Of a stretch of 42,362 bases of DNA, positions 22,007 to 31,293 are shown piece by piece. The stretch is from Pseudomonadota bacterium. GTDB lineage: Bacteria > Desulfobacterota > Desulfovibrionia > Desulfovibrionales > Desulfovibrionaceae. Position 1 is the first letter of the stretch. Every line of letters starts with the position of its first letter. The position numbers and the translations under genes are program-made. The DNA lies in assembly GCA_023433925.1 (NCBI GenBank), contig JAEYTO010000079.1, forward strand, positions 1 through 42,362, read 5' to 3'. The notes beneath the pieces were generated by a model. It did no database searches, was not told where the DNA came from, and saw nothing but the letters and a program-made list of their open reading frames with translations.

Positions 22007-23842
22007 GTGCTCAAAGGCCGCTATGCACTCTCGGCCAAGCATGCCCTTGCATTGCTTGGCCTGCCGACCTTGCTCCTATGCATCGACTTGGTGTTCCGTT
22101 TCGACTTCATAGCTGGGCTGCCGTTCAAAAACTCCAAGTACATCGCCTTGTCCTACCTCTTCGAGACCCTGGCCTGCTCTTCGCTCGTCCTGCTCGCATA
22201 CCGGACTCGCCGCAGGCTCGTGCTTTCCGCGCTGCTGGGGACTTGCGCCGCGGCGGCGCTGACCGCCATTTACGGCCATTATGCCTACTTCAAGGTTCTC
22301 CCCAACGTATTCTCCCTGTCCTTCCTGTTCGACAACCTGGAGAACACACTCGTCATCGCTTTTGACACCATTGGCTGGTGGCACGCATTCGGCTTCGCGG
22401 CCGGTGCATTGGCTCTCACCGGCCTGACCTGGCTTTCGCTACGCCATGCTCCTCAAGTCCACTGGAAGGCCTCGGCAGTCGCGCTTCTGCTCACCATTGC
22501 CTGCGGCCTGCTGGTCAACAACAACGTACGCTTCCATCCATCGAGCTTCACTGGAGTGACTAACACGCTATTCTCCATCAAGTACTTCGCCCAGAAACGC
22601 CTCTTTGGCTCGGAGATCGTCCTGCGTAGCGGCAACATGCAGCGCCGCTTCGAACTGGCCGGGCACAAGGCCGCGAAAGGCGACATGAGCTGCCTCCTGA
22701 TCGTGGCCGAGAGCGTGCGGCGCAGGAATCTCTCTTATTACGGATACGAGCGGGAGACTTCGCCCTTCGCGCGCTCGCTCGTGGATGAGGGTCGGATCGT
22801 GGCCTTCCCGCGCCACTACGCCAATACAAATTCGACCAACTACTCCCTGCCCATGATCATGTCCGGCGTGTTCGCTACCGAGAAGCTCAATATACCTTAT
22901 ATCTACGATTATTTGAAAGCCTGGACCGGCTCGCACACCTTCTTCTTCACGGCCCAGTCCATGCGCAAATCCAATCAGGACGTGGTCTTCGGCACCAGTC
23001 TCGACGCCTTTGTCTTCCAAGAGAACTCCGGCCTACCGCGTTATTGCGATTTGGGAGCCGACGACTTCGGAGTGCTCGCGCTCGTGGAGAAGCACCTGGC
23101 CTCGGTCCAAGGTCCGTTCTTCGGGGTCTTGCAGCTCAACAATACACACTACCCATACACCGCCAGGGAGCCCTTCAGGCGCTTCCTGCCCGCCGAAGGC
23201 AAGTCCCTCAACGCCTACGACAACAGCCTCCTCGAAATGGACGACATCTTGCAGGAATGCTTTGAGGTTCTTCGCCGCCAGGGCCGGCTGGACACGACCA
23301 TGGTGATCTTCACATCGGACCATGGCGAGGCCTTTGGCGACCACGGCCACTCGGGCCACTTGCAGACTCTTTATGACGAGGAGGTCGCCGTGCCCCTGTG
23401 GGTCTATGCGCCCAAGGGCATGCCTGCCGAACGGCTCGCGGCGCTTCGGACCAATACTGGCGGAGAGACATCCCACCTCGACATCGCGCCCACGATCCTG
23501 GACCTCTTCGGATGCCTGGAGTCATCCAAGCTAAGCGAGGAGTTGAACGGCCAGTCCCTTCTGCGGCCCATTTCCGCCATGCGCCCCATTCCGCTCGTGA
23601 GCGCCAGCCTCGTGGCCATGACCGGCTATGTCCAGGACGGGCGCAAGGTTCTCCGCTACGGGGAGGGCCGGGAGCATGCCTACGAACTCTACGACTTGGC
23701 CGGCGACCCAGGCGAAACGCGCAACCTCTGGCCCGAGCTGCCGACTGGCCAACGCGACAAGTGCCAATTCATCCTCGCATCCTGCCAGCCAAGGGCGATA
23801 CGCAAGGCTCCGGCGCTCAAGGTCGCGGGGCTAGCTCCCTAA
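22007..23842 (+). CDS. Membrane sulfatase-fold phosphotransferase (EptA/LtaS-like)
   Basis: 611 residues from the GTG at 22007 (GGAGA upstream). Four to five N-terminal membrane helices (about 10-175) precede a periplasmic alkaline-phosphatase-superfamily domain. AESVRR (nucleophile Ser236 in the position of the family Ser/Thr), NNTHYPY and TSDHGEAFGDHGHSGH (metal ligands Asp438 and His439) are characteristic. Members transfer phosphoethanolamine or phosphoglycerol to lipid A or glycans. The acceptor here is not clear. A lipid kinase gene follows after 18 bases, which supports envelope lipid chemistry. Confidence 0.88.
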   Translation: MLKGRYALSAKHALALLGLPTLLLCIDLVFRFDFIAGLPFKNSKYIALSYLFETLACSSLVLLAYRTRRRLVLSALLGTCAAAALTAIYGHYAYFKVLPNVFSLSFLFDNLENTLVIAFDTIGWWHAFGFAAGALALTGLTWLSLRHAPQVHWKASAVALLLTIACGLLVNNNVRFHPSSFTGVTNTLFSIKYFAQKRLFGSEIVLRSGNMQRRFELAGHKAAKGDMSCLLIVAESVRRRNLSYYGYERETSPFARSLVDEGRIVAFPRHYANTNSTNYSLPMIMSGVFATEKLNIPYIYDYLKAWTGSHTFFFTAQSMRKSNQDVVFGTSLDAFVFQENSGLPRYCDLGADDFGVLALVEKHLASVQGPFFGVLQLNNTHYPYTAREPFRRFLPAEGKSLNAYDNSLLEMDDILQECFEVLRRQGRLDTTMVIFTSDHGEAFGDHGHSGHLQTLYDEEVAVPLWVYAPKGMPAERLAALRTNTGGETSHLDIAPTILDLFGCLESSKLSEELNGQSLLRPISAMRPIPLVSASLVAMTGYVQDGRKVLRYGEGREHAYELYDLAGDPGETRNLWPELPTGQRDKCQFILASCQPRAIRKAPALKVAGLAP

Positions 23843-23860
23843 AGGGCTATCCGTCTTTTC

Positions 23861-24883
23861 ATGACTGGAAGCATGCATACCACGGCCGGACGCTACGTCT
23901 TCATGGTCAACCCCGTTGCCGGCGGCGGCGAGGGGGCGCGCCTGGCCAAGGCGCTGGGGCCGGCCCTGGAGGGCCTCGGCCTGCCCGCCTCGGCCTATGC
24001 CGTCGAGCCGACTCCGTTTCCGACGGACGCCGCCGCCCTACGCCGGTTCGCCTCTGGCGCCGCGGCCATGATCGCCGTGGGCGGCGACGGCACGGTGAGC
24101 GACCTGGCCGGCGCGGTGCTCGCCGCCGGCCCGTCCTGCGCCCTGGGCGTCATCCCCGTGGGCACGGGCAACGACCTGGCACGCGTCACCGGAACCCACG
24201 CCCTGCTCGCCCGCCACGGCCTCGCGGCCTTGCTGCGCGCCCTGCTCGCGGGCCATACGGCCTCCCTGGACGCCTGGCGCGTGGACGGCCAGCTCATGGT
24301 CAACTATCTGTCCGTGGGCCTGGACGCAGCCGTGGCCGCCAGATTCCACGCGCGCCGCCGGCGCGGCCTGTTCCCCACGGGCAGCGTGCTGGGCAACAGG
24401 GCGGCTTACGCCATGTGCGCCCTGGGCTGCCTGGGCCGGCGCATCCGCGCGGCGCGCGCCGAGCTGACCCTGGCCGACGGCGGCCGGCTCGACCTGGACC
24501 TGCGGGGCCGCTGCGCGCTCATCCTGGCCAACATCCCCTCCTACGGCGGAGGCGCCATGACCGCCCGAGACGTGCGCTGCGACGACGGGCTCCTTCAGGC
24601 CACGCTCGTCCGCTCGCCCCGCGAGCTGGCCGGCATGTTCCTCGTGCGCTACCTCGCGCCCTGGCGCATGGAGGCCCACGCGGCCCGGCTTGAATGCCTG
24701 GCCGTGCGCCGGGCCGTCCTGCGCATGGGGCCGGACGAGTTTCTCCAGGTGGACGGCGAGCCGCGCCCGGAGTTCGCGGGCCGCGACCTGGCGGTCGAGC
24801 ACGCCGGATCGCTGCGCGTGCTGCACGTCCCAGGCAAGCCCCCATGCGCGACTTGTCCGCGAGGCGAAAGCCGCGTATCCTGA
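23861..24883 (+). CDS. Diacylglycerol/lipid kinase family protein (YegS/BmrU-like)
   Basis: 340 residues. The catalytic loop VGGDGTVSD (GGDGT, residues 74-78) and PVGTGNDLAR are classic for the DAGK catalytic domain; VNPVAGGG is the N-terminal signature. It phosphorylates diacylglycerol or a related lipid with ATP. It follows the sulfatase-fold gene by 18 bases, and phosphoethanolamine or phosphoglycerol transferases release diacylglycerol, so recycling of that by-product is a sensible role. A second ATG twelve bases downstream follows GGAAG and could be the true start. Confidence 0.92.
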   Translation: MTGSMHTTAGRYVFMVNPVAGGGEGARLAKALGPALEGLGLPASAYAVEPTPFPTDAAALRRFASGAAAMIAVGGDGTVSDLAGAVLAAGPSCALGVIPVGTGNDLARVTGTHALLARHGLAALLRALLAGHTASLDAWRVDGQLMVNYLSVGLDAAVAARFHARRRRGLFPTGSVLGNRAAYAMCALGCLGRRIRAARAELTLADGGRLDLDLRGRCALILANIPSYGGGAMTARDVRCDDGLLQATLVRSPRELAGMFLVRYLAPWRMEAHAARLECLAVRRAVLRMGPDEFLQVDGEPRPEFAGRDLAVEHAGSLRVLHVPGKPPCATCPRGESRVS

Positions 24884-24943
24884 ATCCTTCCAACCTCCGC
24901 CGCGACCCGGACTCGCCGGCGGGCACAGGCAAGGATCGCCAGC

Positions 24944-26776
24944 GTGATCAAGAGATTCATCCTCGCCTTCTCGGCAGGCCTGCTCGTCCTGGCCCTGGTC
25001 CTCGGCTATATCGGCCAGCGGACCAACCGGGAGCTGGAGGCCACCGTGACCGAGCTGTTCAACCGGCAGCAGCTCAGCCTGGCCCGCCAGATCGCCGGCG
25101 ACATCCGCAACCATTTCGGCTTCCTGAAGACGAGCCTGCTGGCCATGGACGCGGCCCGCGGCCCCAGGGAGACGGGCCTGGCCGAAGTGGCCGATCTGGA
25201 CCGCCTCTTCCGCATCTACTCGGCCTGGAACGTGATAGCAGTGGGGCACGCATCGCTGGACGGTTCCGGCGCCCTGGCCGTGAGCGCCGACGGAGTCGGG
25301 CACGGCCCCTGGCTCGTGGCCATGCTCGCCGACAGTCTGGAATGGGCCCGCGCGCGGAACGGCGAAACAGTGCGCATGAGCCGAGACTTCGTGCTCCGGG
25401 AAGGGCCGCTCGCGGGACGGCGGGTCGTGCTCTTGGCCGCGCCCACGGTCGGGCCGGACGGCCGGGTCATCGGGCTCGACTTCCTCGTGGTGGACGCCAT
25501 GGCCGTGGCTCAGCGACACGGCCGTGGCGTGCGCTCGGGTCAGACCGGCTACGCCTGGGTCATCAACCACGAGGGCATATTCCTCAGCCATTTCGAGGAC
25601 AGGTTCCAGGGACAGGACGCCTTCGTGGTGCGCGCCGAGCGCAACCCGAAAATCTCCTACAGCCGCATCAACGAGCTGATGGCCGAGAAGCTCCTCAAGG
25701 GCCAGGAGGGCACGGACTGGTATGTCTCGGGCTGGCACCGCGGGTCCATCGGCGAGATGCGCAAGCTCCTGGCCTACTCTCCCGTGCTCTACGCGGGCGA
25801 GGAGAATCCCGAGCTGCTGTGGTCCGTGGGCCTGGCCGCGCCCGCGTCCGAGGTCTACGGCATCATGCAGCCCTTCCTGGCAAGGCAGTGGATGGCCACC
25901 GGCGCCTCGGTGCTCCTGGCCCTGGCGGCGCTGGCCGCGGTCATCTTCCTGTCCCTGCGCTGGGCTCAGATCCTCCACCGCGAGGTGGAAGAGAAGACCG
26001 CCGACCTGCGCGTGGAGCGGGACAGGGTTCGGGAGGGCATGGACCGGCTCCTGGAGGCCCAGGAACGGCTCGTGCGCTCCGAGCGCTTCGCCGCCGTGGG
26101 CGAGGCCGCGGCTCACCTGGCGCACGAGATCAAGAATCCGCTTCTGCTCATGGGCGGCTTCGCGGCCCAGGTGCGCAAGGGCCTTGGCGAGGACGTCCCC
26201 ATGGCCGCCAAGCTCCGCGACAAGCTCCAGATCGTCGAGGATGAGGCCCGCCGGCTGGAGTGCCTGCTGCGGGAGGTTTCGGGCTTCACCAAGCCGAGCA
26301 GGCCGACGCTTGTGTCGCAGGACATCAACGAGGTCGTGGAGGACACGCTGCGCCTCGTGGAGAGCGACTTCGGCGAGCGCGGCATCCGGTGCGTCCGCGA
26401 GCTGGACCGCGGCCTGCCCCCGGTGCCCTGCGATCCGGGCCAGATGCGCCAGGTGCTCCTTAACCTGGTCAAGAACGCGGGCGAGGCCATGCCCGACGGC
26501 GGCGCCATCACCGTGCGCACCTGGCGCGAGGGCGGGGCCGTCAAGATCGCCGTGCGGGACACGGGCTTGGGCATGCCCCCGCAGGTCCTGGAGCGCCTCT
26601 TCAGCCCGTTCTTCACCACCAAGACCAAGGGCACCGGCCTGGGCCTGGCCGTGTCCTTCCGCATCATGGAAGACCATGGCGGCGAGATCGACGCCACGAG
26701 CGCGGAGGGCCAGGGCAGCACCTTCACCCTCAGCCTGCCCCTGGCGCGGGACGAGTCGCCGGGCGGCGAGGCGTAG
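24944..26776 (+). CDS. Membrane histidine kinase with periplasmic Cache-type sensor
   Basis: 610 residues from the GTG at 24944 (AAGGA upstream). A first helix (about 3-24), a large periplasmic double-Cache-like region (about 30-320, with YAWVINHEGIFLSHFEDRF) and a second helix (about 325-348) are followed by a coiled linker. HisKA comes next (H394 in HLAHEIKNPLLLMGG), then the ATPase domain (NLVKNAGEAMPDG, DTGLGMPP, GTGLGLAVS). The His box is of the NtrB/ZraS type, which often partners sigma54 activators, but no response regulator is adjacent. It sits 60 bases after the lipid kinase gene and may be in the same transcript. Confidence 0.92.
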   Translation: MIKRFILAFSAGLLVLALVLGYIGQRTNRELEATVTELFNRQQLSLARQIAGDIRNHFGFLKTSLLAMDAARGPRETGLAEVADLDRLFRIYSAWNVIAVGHASLDGSGALAVSADGVGHGPWLVAMLADSLEWARARNGETVRMSRDFVLREGPLAGRRVVLLAAPTVGPDGRVIGLDFLVVDAMAVAQRHGRGVRSGQTGYAWVINHEGIFLSHFEDRFQGQDAFVVRAERNPKISYSRINELMAEKLLKGQEGTDWYVSGWHRGSIGEMRKLLAYSPVLYAGEENPELLWSVGLAAPASEVYGIMQPFLARQWMATGASVLLALAALAAVIFLSLRWAQILHREVEEKTADLRVERDRVREGMDRLLEAQERLVRSERFAAVGEAAAHLAHEIKNPLLLMGGFAAQVRKGLGEDVPMAAKLRDKLQIVEDEARRLECLLREVSGFTKPSRPTLVSQDINEVVEDTLRLVESDFGERGIRCVRELDRGLPPVPCDPGQMRQVLLNLVKNAGEAMPDGGAITVRTWREGGAVKIAVRDTGLGMPPQVLERLFSPFFTTKTKGTGLGLAVSFRIMEDHGGEIDATSAEGQGSTFTLSLPLARDESPGGEA

Positions 26777-26806
26777 GGCCGTCGCCAGGCCGCTTTTTGC
26801 TTGCAG

Positions 26807-26951
26807 GCGATCGCATATGGATTTTAGGTGGGAGCCGATCCGCCGACACCAGCCTCAAACGCCGCCTCAAGTGGCGATTCGAGCCGCGTTGAGGCTCGGG
26901 TTGACCTGATGAGCGGGACGATTCGCCTGGTCACGAGTCATGTGCGATTGC
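26807..26951 (+). repeat. Family C repeat with terminal inverted repeats, copy 2
   Basis: 145 bases. The left end GCGATCGCATATG and the reverse complement of the right end GCAATCGCACATG match at 11 of 13 positions. Internally GCCTCAA pairs with TTGAGGC, and CGAGCC with GGCTCG as an alternative. It begins 31 bases after the kinase stop codon. Confidence 0.82.
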
Positions 26952-27072
26952 CCTGTTTTGCTTGTTGCTGCTGATGCGCTGTCGTATGCTGCGTCATCCT
27001 TGAGCAAAGCCCGCATGAATCCCCAAGCGTGCATGACAGCCCGCCGCATGGACAGCGGCATTCGAGCAGCCC

Positions 27073-28326
27073 ATGGAATCGCCCGCCCAGAATCGGCCCT
27101 CCCGTGACTATGCCGTGTTCATCGGCTTCACCGCGCTCAGCTTCGTCGCGTTCATGGCCCTGCTCTTCCTGCTGGTCTTCGAGGAGAGCCGCGCCCAGTT
27201 GCGCGAGCTCATGCTGACCCAGGCCCGCTCCCTGTTCGACAGCATCCTCGTGGCCCGGCGCTGGAACGCCAACCTCGGCGGGGTCTATGCCCTCAAGACG
27301 GACACGGTGCGCTCCAATCCCTACCTCGACCATCCGGACATCCCGACGGCTGACGGCCGGGTGCTGACCCTCAAGAACCCGGCCCTCATGGTCGTGGAGA
27401 TCTCCGAGTACTCGCGGCAGGAGCGGCTGTTCAGCTACCGCATGGTCGGCGACCACCCGCTGAACCCCCGCAACGCGCCCGATGCCCTGGAGGGCGTGGC
27501 CCTGGACGCCTTCAGGGCTGGCGCGGCGGAGTTCTGGCGCATGGATCGCCCGGCGGGCGGACGGGCCACGCTGCGCTACATGGCTCCCCTGCGCATCGAG
27601 CAGAGCTGCCTGGCCTGCCATGCCCGGCAGGGCTACGCGCCCGGGGACATCAAGGGCGCCATCAGCGTGCGCCTGGACATGGAGGACGCGCTCGCCCGGC
27701 ATAGGCGCTGGTTCCAGACCGCCGCCACGGCCGTGGGCTCCGCCTCGGCGCTCCTTTTGGGCCTCATCCTGCTCCATTTCCACAGGCTCAGGAAAAAGAT
27801 CGCCCAGGCCCAGAGCCTCACCGAGCTGATGGCCAACACGGACGCGCTCACGGGCGTGCCCAACCGCCGCCACCTCATGGCCAGGCTCCAGGAGGAGCTG
27901 GCCCGCGCGATCCGCGCGGACAAGCCGCTGGCCTGCGTGATCCTGGACGTGGACCACTTCAAGCGCGTCAACGACACCCTGGGCCACCAAGCAGGCGACA
28001 AGGTGCTCGTGGCGCTCGCGCGCACCGTGCGCGAGACCGTGCGCGGCTACGACGTGCTCGGCCGCTTCGGCGGCGAAGAGTTCATGCTCGTGCTGCCCGG
28101 CACGGACCTGGACGAGGCCGTGGAGCTGGCCGGGCGCGTGCGTCTGGCCGTGCGGGAGCGCCTGGCGCAGGCGACGCAGGCCCCGCTGCCCGGCCCCGTG
28201 ACCGTCAGCCTCGGCGTGTCCGCCCTGCGGCCCGGCGACAGCTTGGAAACGCTCGTCAAGCGCGCGGACGCCGCCCTGTACCGGGCCAAGAAGAACGGCA
28301 GGGATCGTGTGGAGCGGGAGGATTAG
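27073..28326 (+). CDS. Diguanylate cyclase with periplasmic c-type-heme (Tll0287/DUF3365-like) sensor
   Basis: 417 residues from the ATG at 27073. A first helix (about 14-36), a periplasmic domain (about 40-215) and a second helix (about 218-238) precede the GGDEF domain. The periplasmic part contains CLACH (C179-H183), one c-type heme attachment motif, in the context typical of DUF3365/Tll0287 domains (WNANLGGVYA, FSYRMVGDHPLNPRN). The cyclase has an intact GGEEF (333-337) with the I-site RGYD five residues ahead. So heme redox or gas state outside the membrane should set c-di-GMP synthesis inside. It needs the cytochrome c maturation machinery. Confidence 0.93.
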   Translation: MESPAQNRPSRDYAVFIGFTALSFVAFMALLFLLVFEESRAQLRELMLTQARSLFDSILVARRWNANLGGVYALKTDTVRSNPYLDHPDIPTADGRVLTLKNPALMVVEISEYSRQERLFSYRMVGDHPLNPRNAPDALEGVALDAFRAGAAEFWRMDRPAGGRATLRYMAPLRIEQSCLACHARQGYAPGDIKGAISVRLDMEDALARHRRWFQTAATAVGSASALLLGLILLHFHRLRKKIAQAQSLTELMANTDALTGVPNRRHLMARLQEELARAIRADKPLACVILDVDHFKRVNDTLGHQAGDKVLVALARTVRETVRGYDVLGRFGGEEFMLVLPGTDLDEAVELAGRVRLAVRERLAQATQAPLPGPVTVSLGVSALRPGDSLETLVKRADAALYRAKKNGRDRVERED

Positions 28327-28397
28327 GGGCGCGGACCAGCGGCCCCGCCAGACCGTCCAACGCCCATGTATGCGCGGACCGCTTTGGCGCGGCCGGG

Positions 28398-28432
28398 GAA
28401 AAATATGCCCCGGCCCCACAATGGGACCGGGG
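28398..28432 (-). terminator. Intrinsic terminator after the EF-hand gene (possibly bidirectional)
   Basis: CCCCGGCCCC / GGGACCGGGG at 28408-28432, with one mismatch. On the minus strand it is followed by CATATTTTT. It lies 36 bases after the EF-hand stop codon and 82 bases after the opposing cyclase gene. Confidence 0.75.
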
Positions 28433-28467
28433 AAGGGGGGAGGTTAGGGTAAGGGAGCTATCGGAAA

Positions 28468-29235
28468 TTATTGGGTCTGGCCGCCGGAGCCGGTGGTCAT
28501 GCCGCCGGTCTGGCTCCCGGACATGCCCGAGGAGCCGCCGGGCTGGCTCGGCTGCTGCTCCTGAGCGCCCATCTCCTGCTGGCCTTGCTGGCTGCCTGAC
28601 ATGCCGGGCTGACCGGGCTGCCGCTCCTGGGCGCCCATGGGCCTCTGGCCCTGCTGCTGGCCGCCGCTCTCGATGGGAATGGCCTCCTCGGCCATCTGCA
28701 TCTTGGCCTTGTCGAACTCCTCCTGGTCGAGCACGCCATCCTTGTCCACGTCGAACTGCTGGAAGAGCTTCTGGGCCTCGGCCTGCTGCTGCCGAGGCAG
28801 GGACATCCCGAACTCCTCCTGGCTGACGTTCGCGTCCTGGTCCACGTCGGCATCGTCGAAATCCATGTCCTGCGTATTCTGGCGCTGCTGGCCCTGCTGG
28901 TAGGCATCATACTCGCGCTGGCTGATGACCCCGTCCTTGTCCGAGTCGAGCTGCTCGAACCGCATCTGCTGACTCTGGCCGCCCTGCTGGGCCTTCTGGA
29001 GCTCGTCCTGGGAGATGTTCTTGTCCTGGTCGAGATCCAGGGAGGAGAAATCCTGCTGGCCACCCTGCTGGCTGCCCTGCTGGCCGCCCTGGTTTTGCTG
29101 ACTTTGCTGGCCTTGCTGACTTTGCTGACCCTGCTCCTTGCCGTTCTCGCCGAAGCCGAACAAAGCGGCATGGGCCGGAGCCTGGGCGATCAGGAAGGTG
29201 GCCAGGATCCCAGCCGTGAGCATCAGCTTTTTCAT
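28468..29235 (-). CDS. Exported Gln-rich EF-hand protein
   Basis: 255 residues from the ATG at 29233-29235. The signal peptide MKKLMLTAGILATFLIAQAPAHA indicates export. A Gln/Ser/Gly-rich linker (about 30-60) is followed by four EF-hand loops: DLDQDKNISQDE, DSDKDGVISQRE, DVDQDANVSQEE and DVDKDGVLDQEE. A second Gln/Gly/Pro/Met-rich tail (about 185-255) follows. It should bind calcium outside the cytoplasm; the low-complexity ends suggest a flexible or self-associating surface or periplasmic protein. A 16-base palindrome lies 43 bases upstream. No operon partner. Confidence 0.88.
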   Translation of the reverse strand: MKKLMLTAGILATFLIAQAPAHAALFGFGENGKEQGQQSQQGQQSQQNQGGQQGSQQGGQQDFSSLDLDQDKNISQDELQKAQQGGQSQQMRFEQLDSDKDGVISQREYDAYQQGQQRQNTQDMDFDDADVDQDANVSQEEFGMSLPRQQQAEAQKLFQQFDVDKDGVLDQEEFDKAKMQMAEEAIPIESGGQQQGQRPMGAQERQPGQPGMSGSQQGQQEMGAQEQQPSQPGGSSGMSGSQTGGMTTGSGGQTQ

Positions 29236-29757
29236 GGTTTGCCTCCAATGGTTCGCATCATGACTCGCCTTCTTCGTCCATACCTTGGTATGGCAACGCT
29301 CGCGAGGCTGGGAATGATAAAGTCACGACAGGTCTATAAGACGCCGCGGCAATGATGACGGACAATCGGCAACGAGCGTGCATGCTCCGGACGCTTACAC
29401 GATGCGCCTAGAAGTCCTACATATCGACGTTGCCGATATGATATGCCTGAAAATAATGAGCACATGCGTATTTCACCGTGAGAGCATGAGGGATGAATTC
29501 CGGCAGGCCAGGTCACGTGCATGGCTTCATTATACGTGCCGCCGGGGGATGGCTTGGATCATTTTGATATGATCATGCGCGAGACAGGCACTTTCCAGCG
29601 ACAATGCAGAGGGAGCGGGCCACGACATGGCCAGGACAGCCTCACGGCCTTGATCCGTGGGCATTGCCGGACCTGGGCATCCCACGGGCCAGCCATGGCG
29701 CGCCTCGGAGCGCCAGGCAGCCAAAGCGGGCGCTGGAGCGGTCCGCGGCAAAAGGCT
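29236..29757. other. Intergenic region with several palindromes
   Basis: No gene is supported. It holds the palindrome CCATACCTTGGTATGG (29278-29293). It also has CATATCG / CGATATG (29420-29440) and GATCAT / ATGATC near 29558-29576, both in AT-richer DNA. Short frames here lack start signals. It is the promoter region of the EF-hand gene and the region beyond the 3' end of phoU. Confidence 0.4.
29278..29293. promoter_or_regulatory. Operator-like palindrome upstream of the EF-hand gene
   Basis: CCATACC-TT-GGTATGG, perfect 7-base arms, 43 bases before the ATG. The size suits a dimeric helix-turn-helix regulator. The regulator is unknown. Confidence 0.5.
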
Positions 29758-30420
29758 CTACAGGCGACCGCAGGTTGTCTTGATGTTGACCCCCTGGGCG
29801 ATGAACAGGACGTACTCGGCGATGTTCGTGGACAGGTCGCCGACGCGCTCAAGGCACTTGCCCAGGATGATCATGTGCACGGCGCGCTCCACGGCGCGGC
29901 TCTCCTGGATCATGAACTCCACGTAGTGCTTGAGCACCCGCATGTTCAGGGCGTCGGCGCGGGCGTCCATCCCGCAGACCCGCGCGGCAAGCTCCGTGTT
30001 CCCTGTGCTGTAGGCCTGGAGGGCCTCGCGCAGCATGTCCAGGGTGACCTCGGCCAGCTCGTCGAACACGGGATAGCGCTCCAGGGGTGGGCGCTGGGCG
30101 AGGATCACGGCCCGCTCCGAGATGTTCACGGCCTGGTCGCCGGCGCGCTCCAGGTTGGTCACCACGTGCATGCTGCCCACGACGAGGCGCAGGTCCCTGG
30201 CCATGGGCTGCTCCAGGGCCAGCAGGCGCAGGCTCAGCTCGTCCACCTCGCATTGCAGCTCGTTGATCCTGGCGTCGCCGTCCATGACCTCCTCGGCCAG
30301 GACGTAGCTGCGCTCCGCCAGGGCGCGCAGGGACTTGTCCACGGCCTTCTCTGCCAAGGCGCCCATTTCGAGCACCTTGAGCTTGAGGGTCTCCAGCTGG
30401 TGATGAAAGTGCGTCTCCAT
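29758..30420 (-). CDS. phoU: Phosphate signalling protein PhoU
   Basis: 220 residues from the ATG at 30418-30420, preceded by AGGAGAG. Two tandem three-helix PhoU repeats are present, each with the conserved acidic metal-binding signature (ERAGDQAVNIS at about 93-103 and ERVGDLSTNIAEY near the C-terminus). PhoU links the Pst transporter to PhoR and keeps the Pho regulon off in high phosphate. It is the last gene of phoB-phoR-pstB-phoU, 50 bases after pstB. Confidence 0.95.
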   Translation of the reverse strand: METHFHHQLETLKLKVLEMGALAEKAVDKSLRALAERSYVLAEEVMDGDARINELQCEVDELSLRLLALEQPMARDLRLVVGSMHVVTNLERAGDQAVNISERAVILAQRPPLERYPVFDELAEVTLDMLREALQAYSTGNTELAARVCGMDARADALNMRVLKHYVEFMIQESRAVERAVHMIILGKCLERVGDLSTNIAEYVLFIAQGVNIKTTCGRL

Positions 30421-30470
30421 GCGCCTCTCTCCTGAGATGATGTCCGGGCCTTGGTCCGGGATGCGGCCCG

Positions 30471-31238
<768 letters not shown>

Positions 31239-31293
31239 GAGCTGGGCTCCTCGCGGAAGTGCGATGCGTTTGTTCGTCGCGGCCGATCCGGGC

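Noticed and set aside
24038..26677. Long minus-strand open frame across the lipid kinase and Cache kinase genes
   Set aside because: It spans two clear genes and their spacer, with antisense-type composition and no ribosome binding site.
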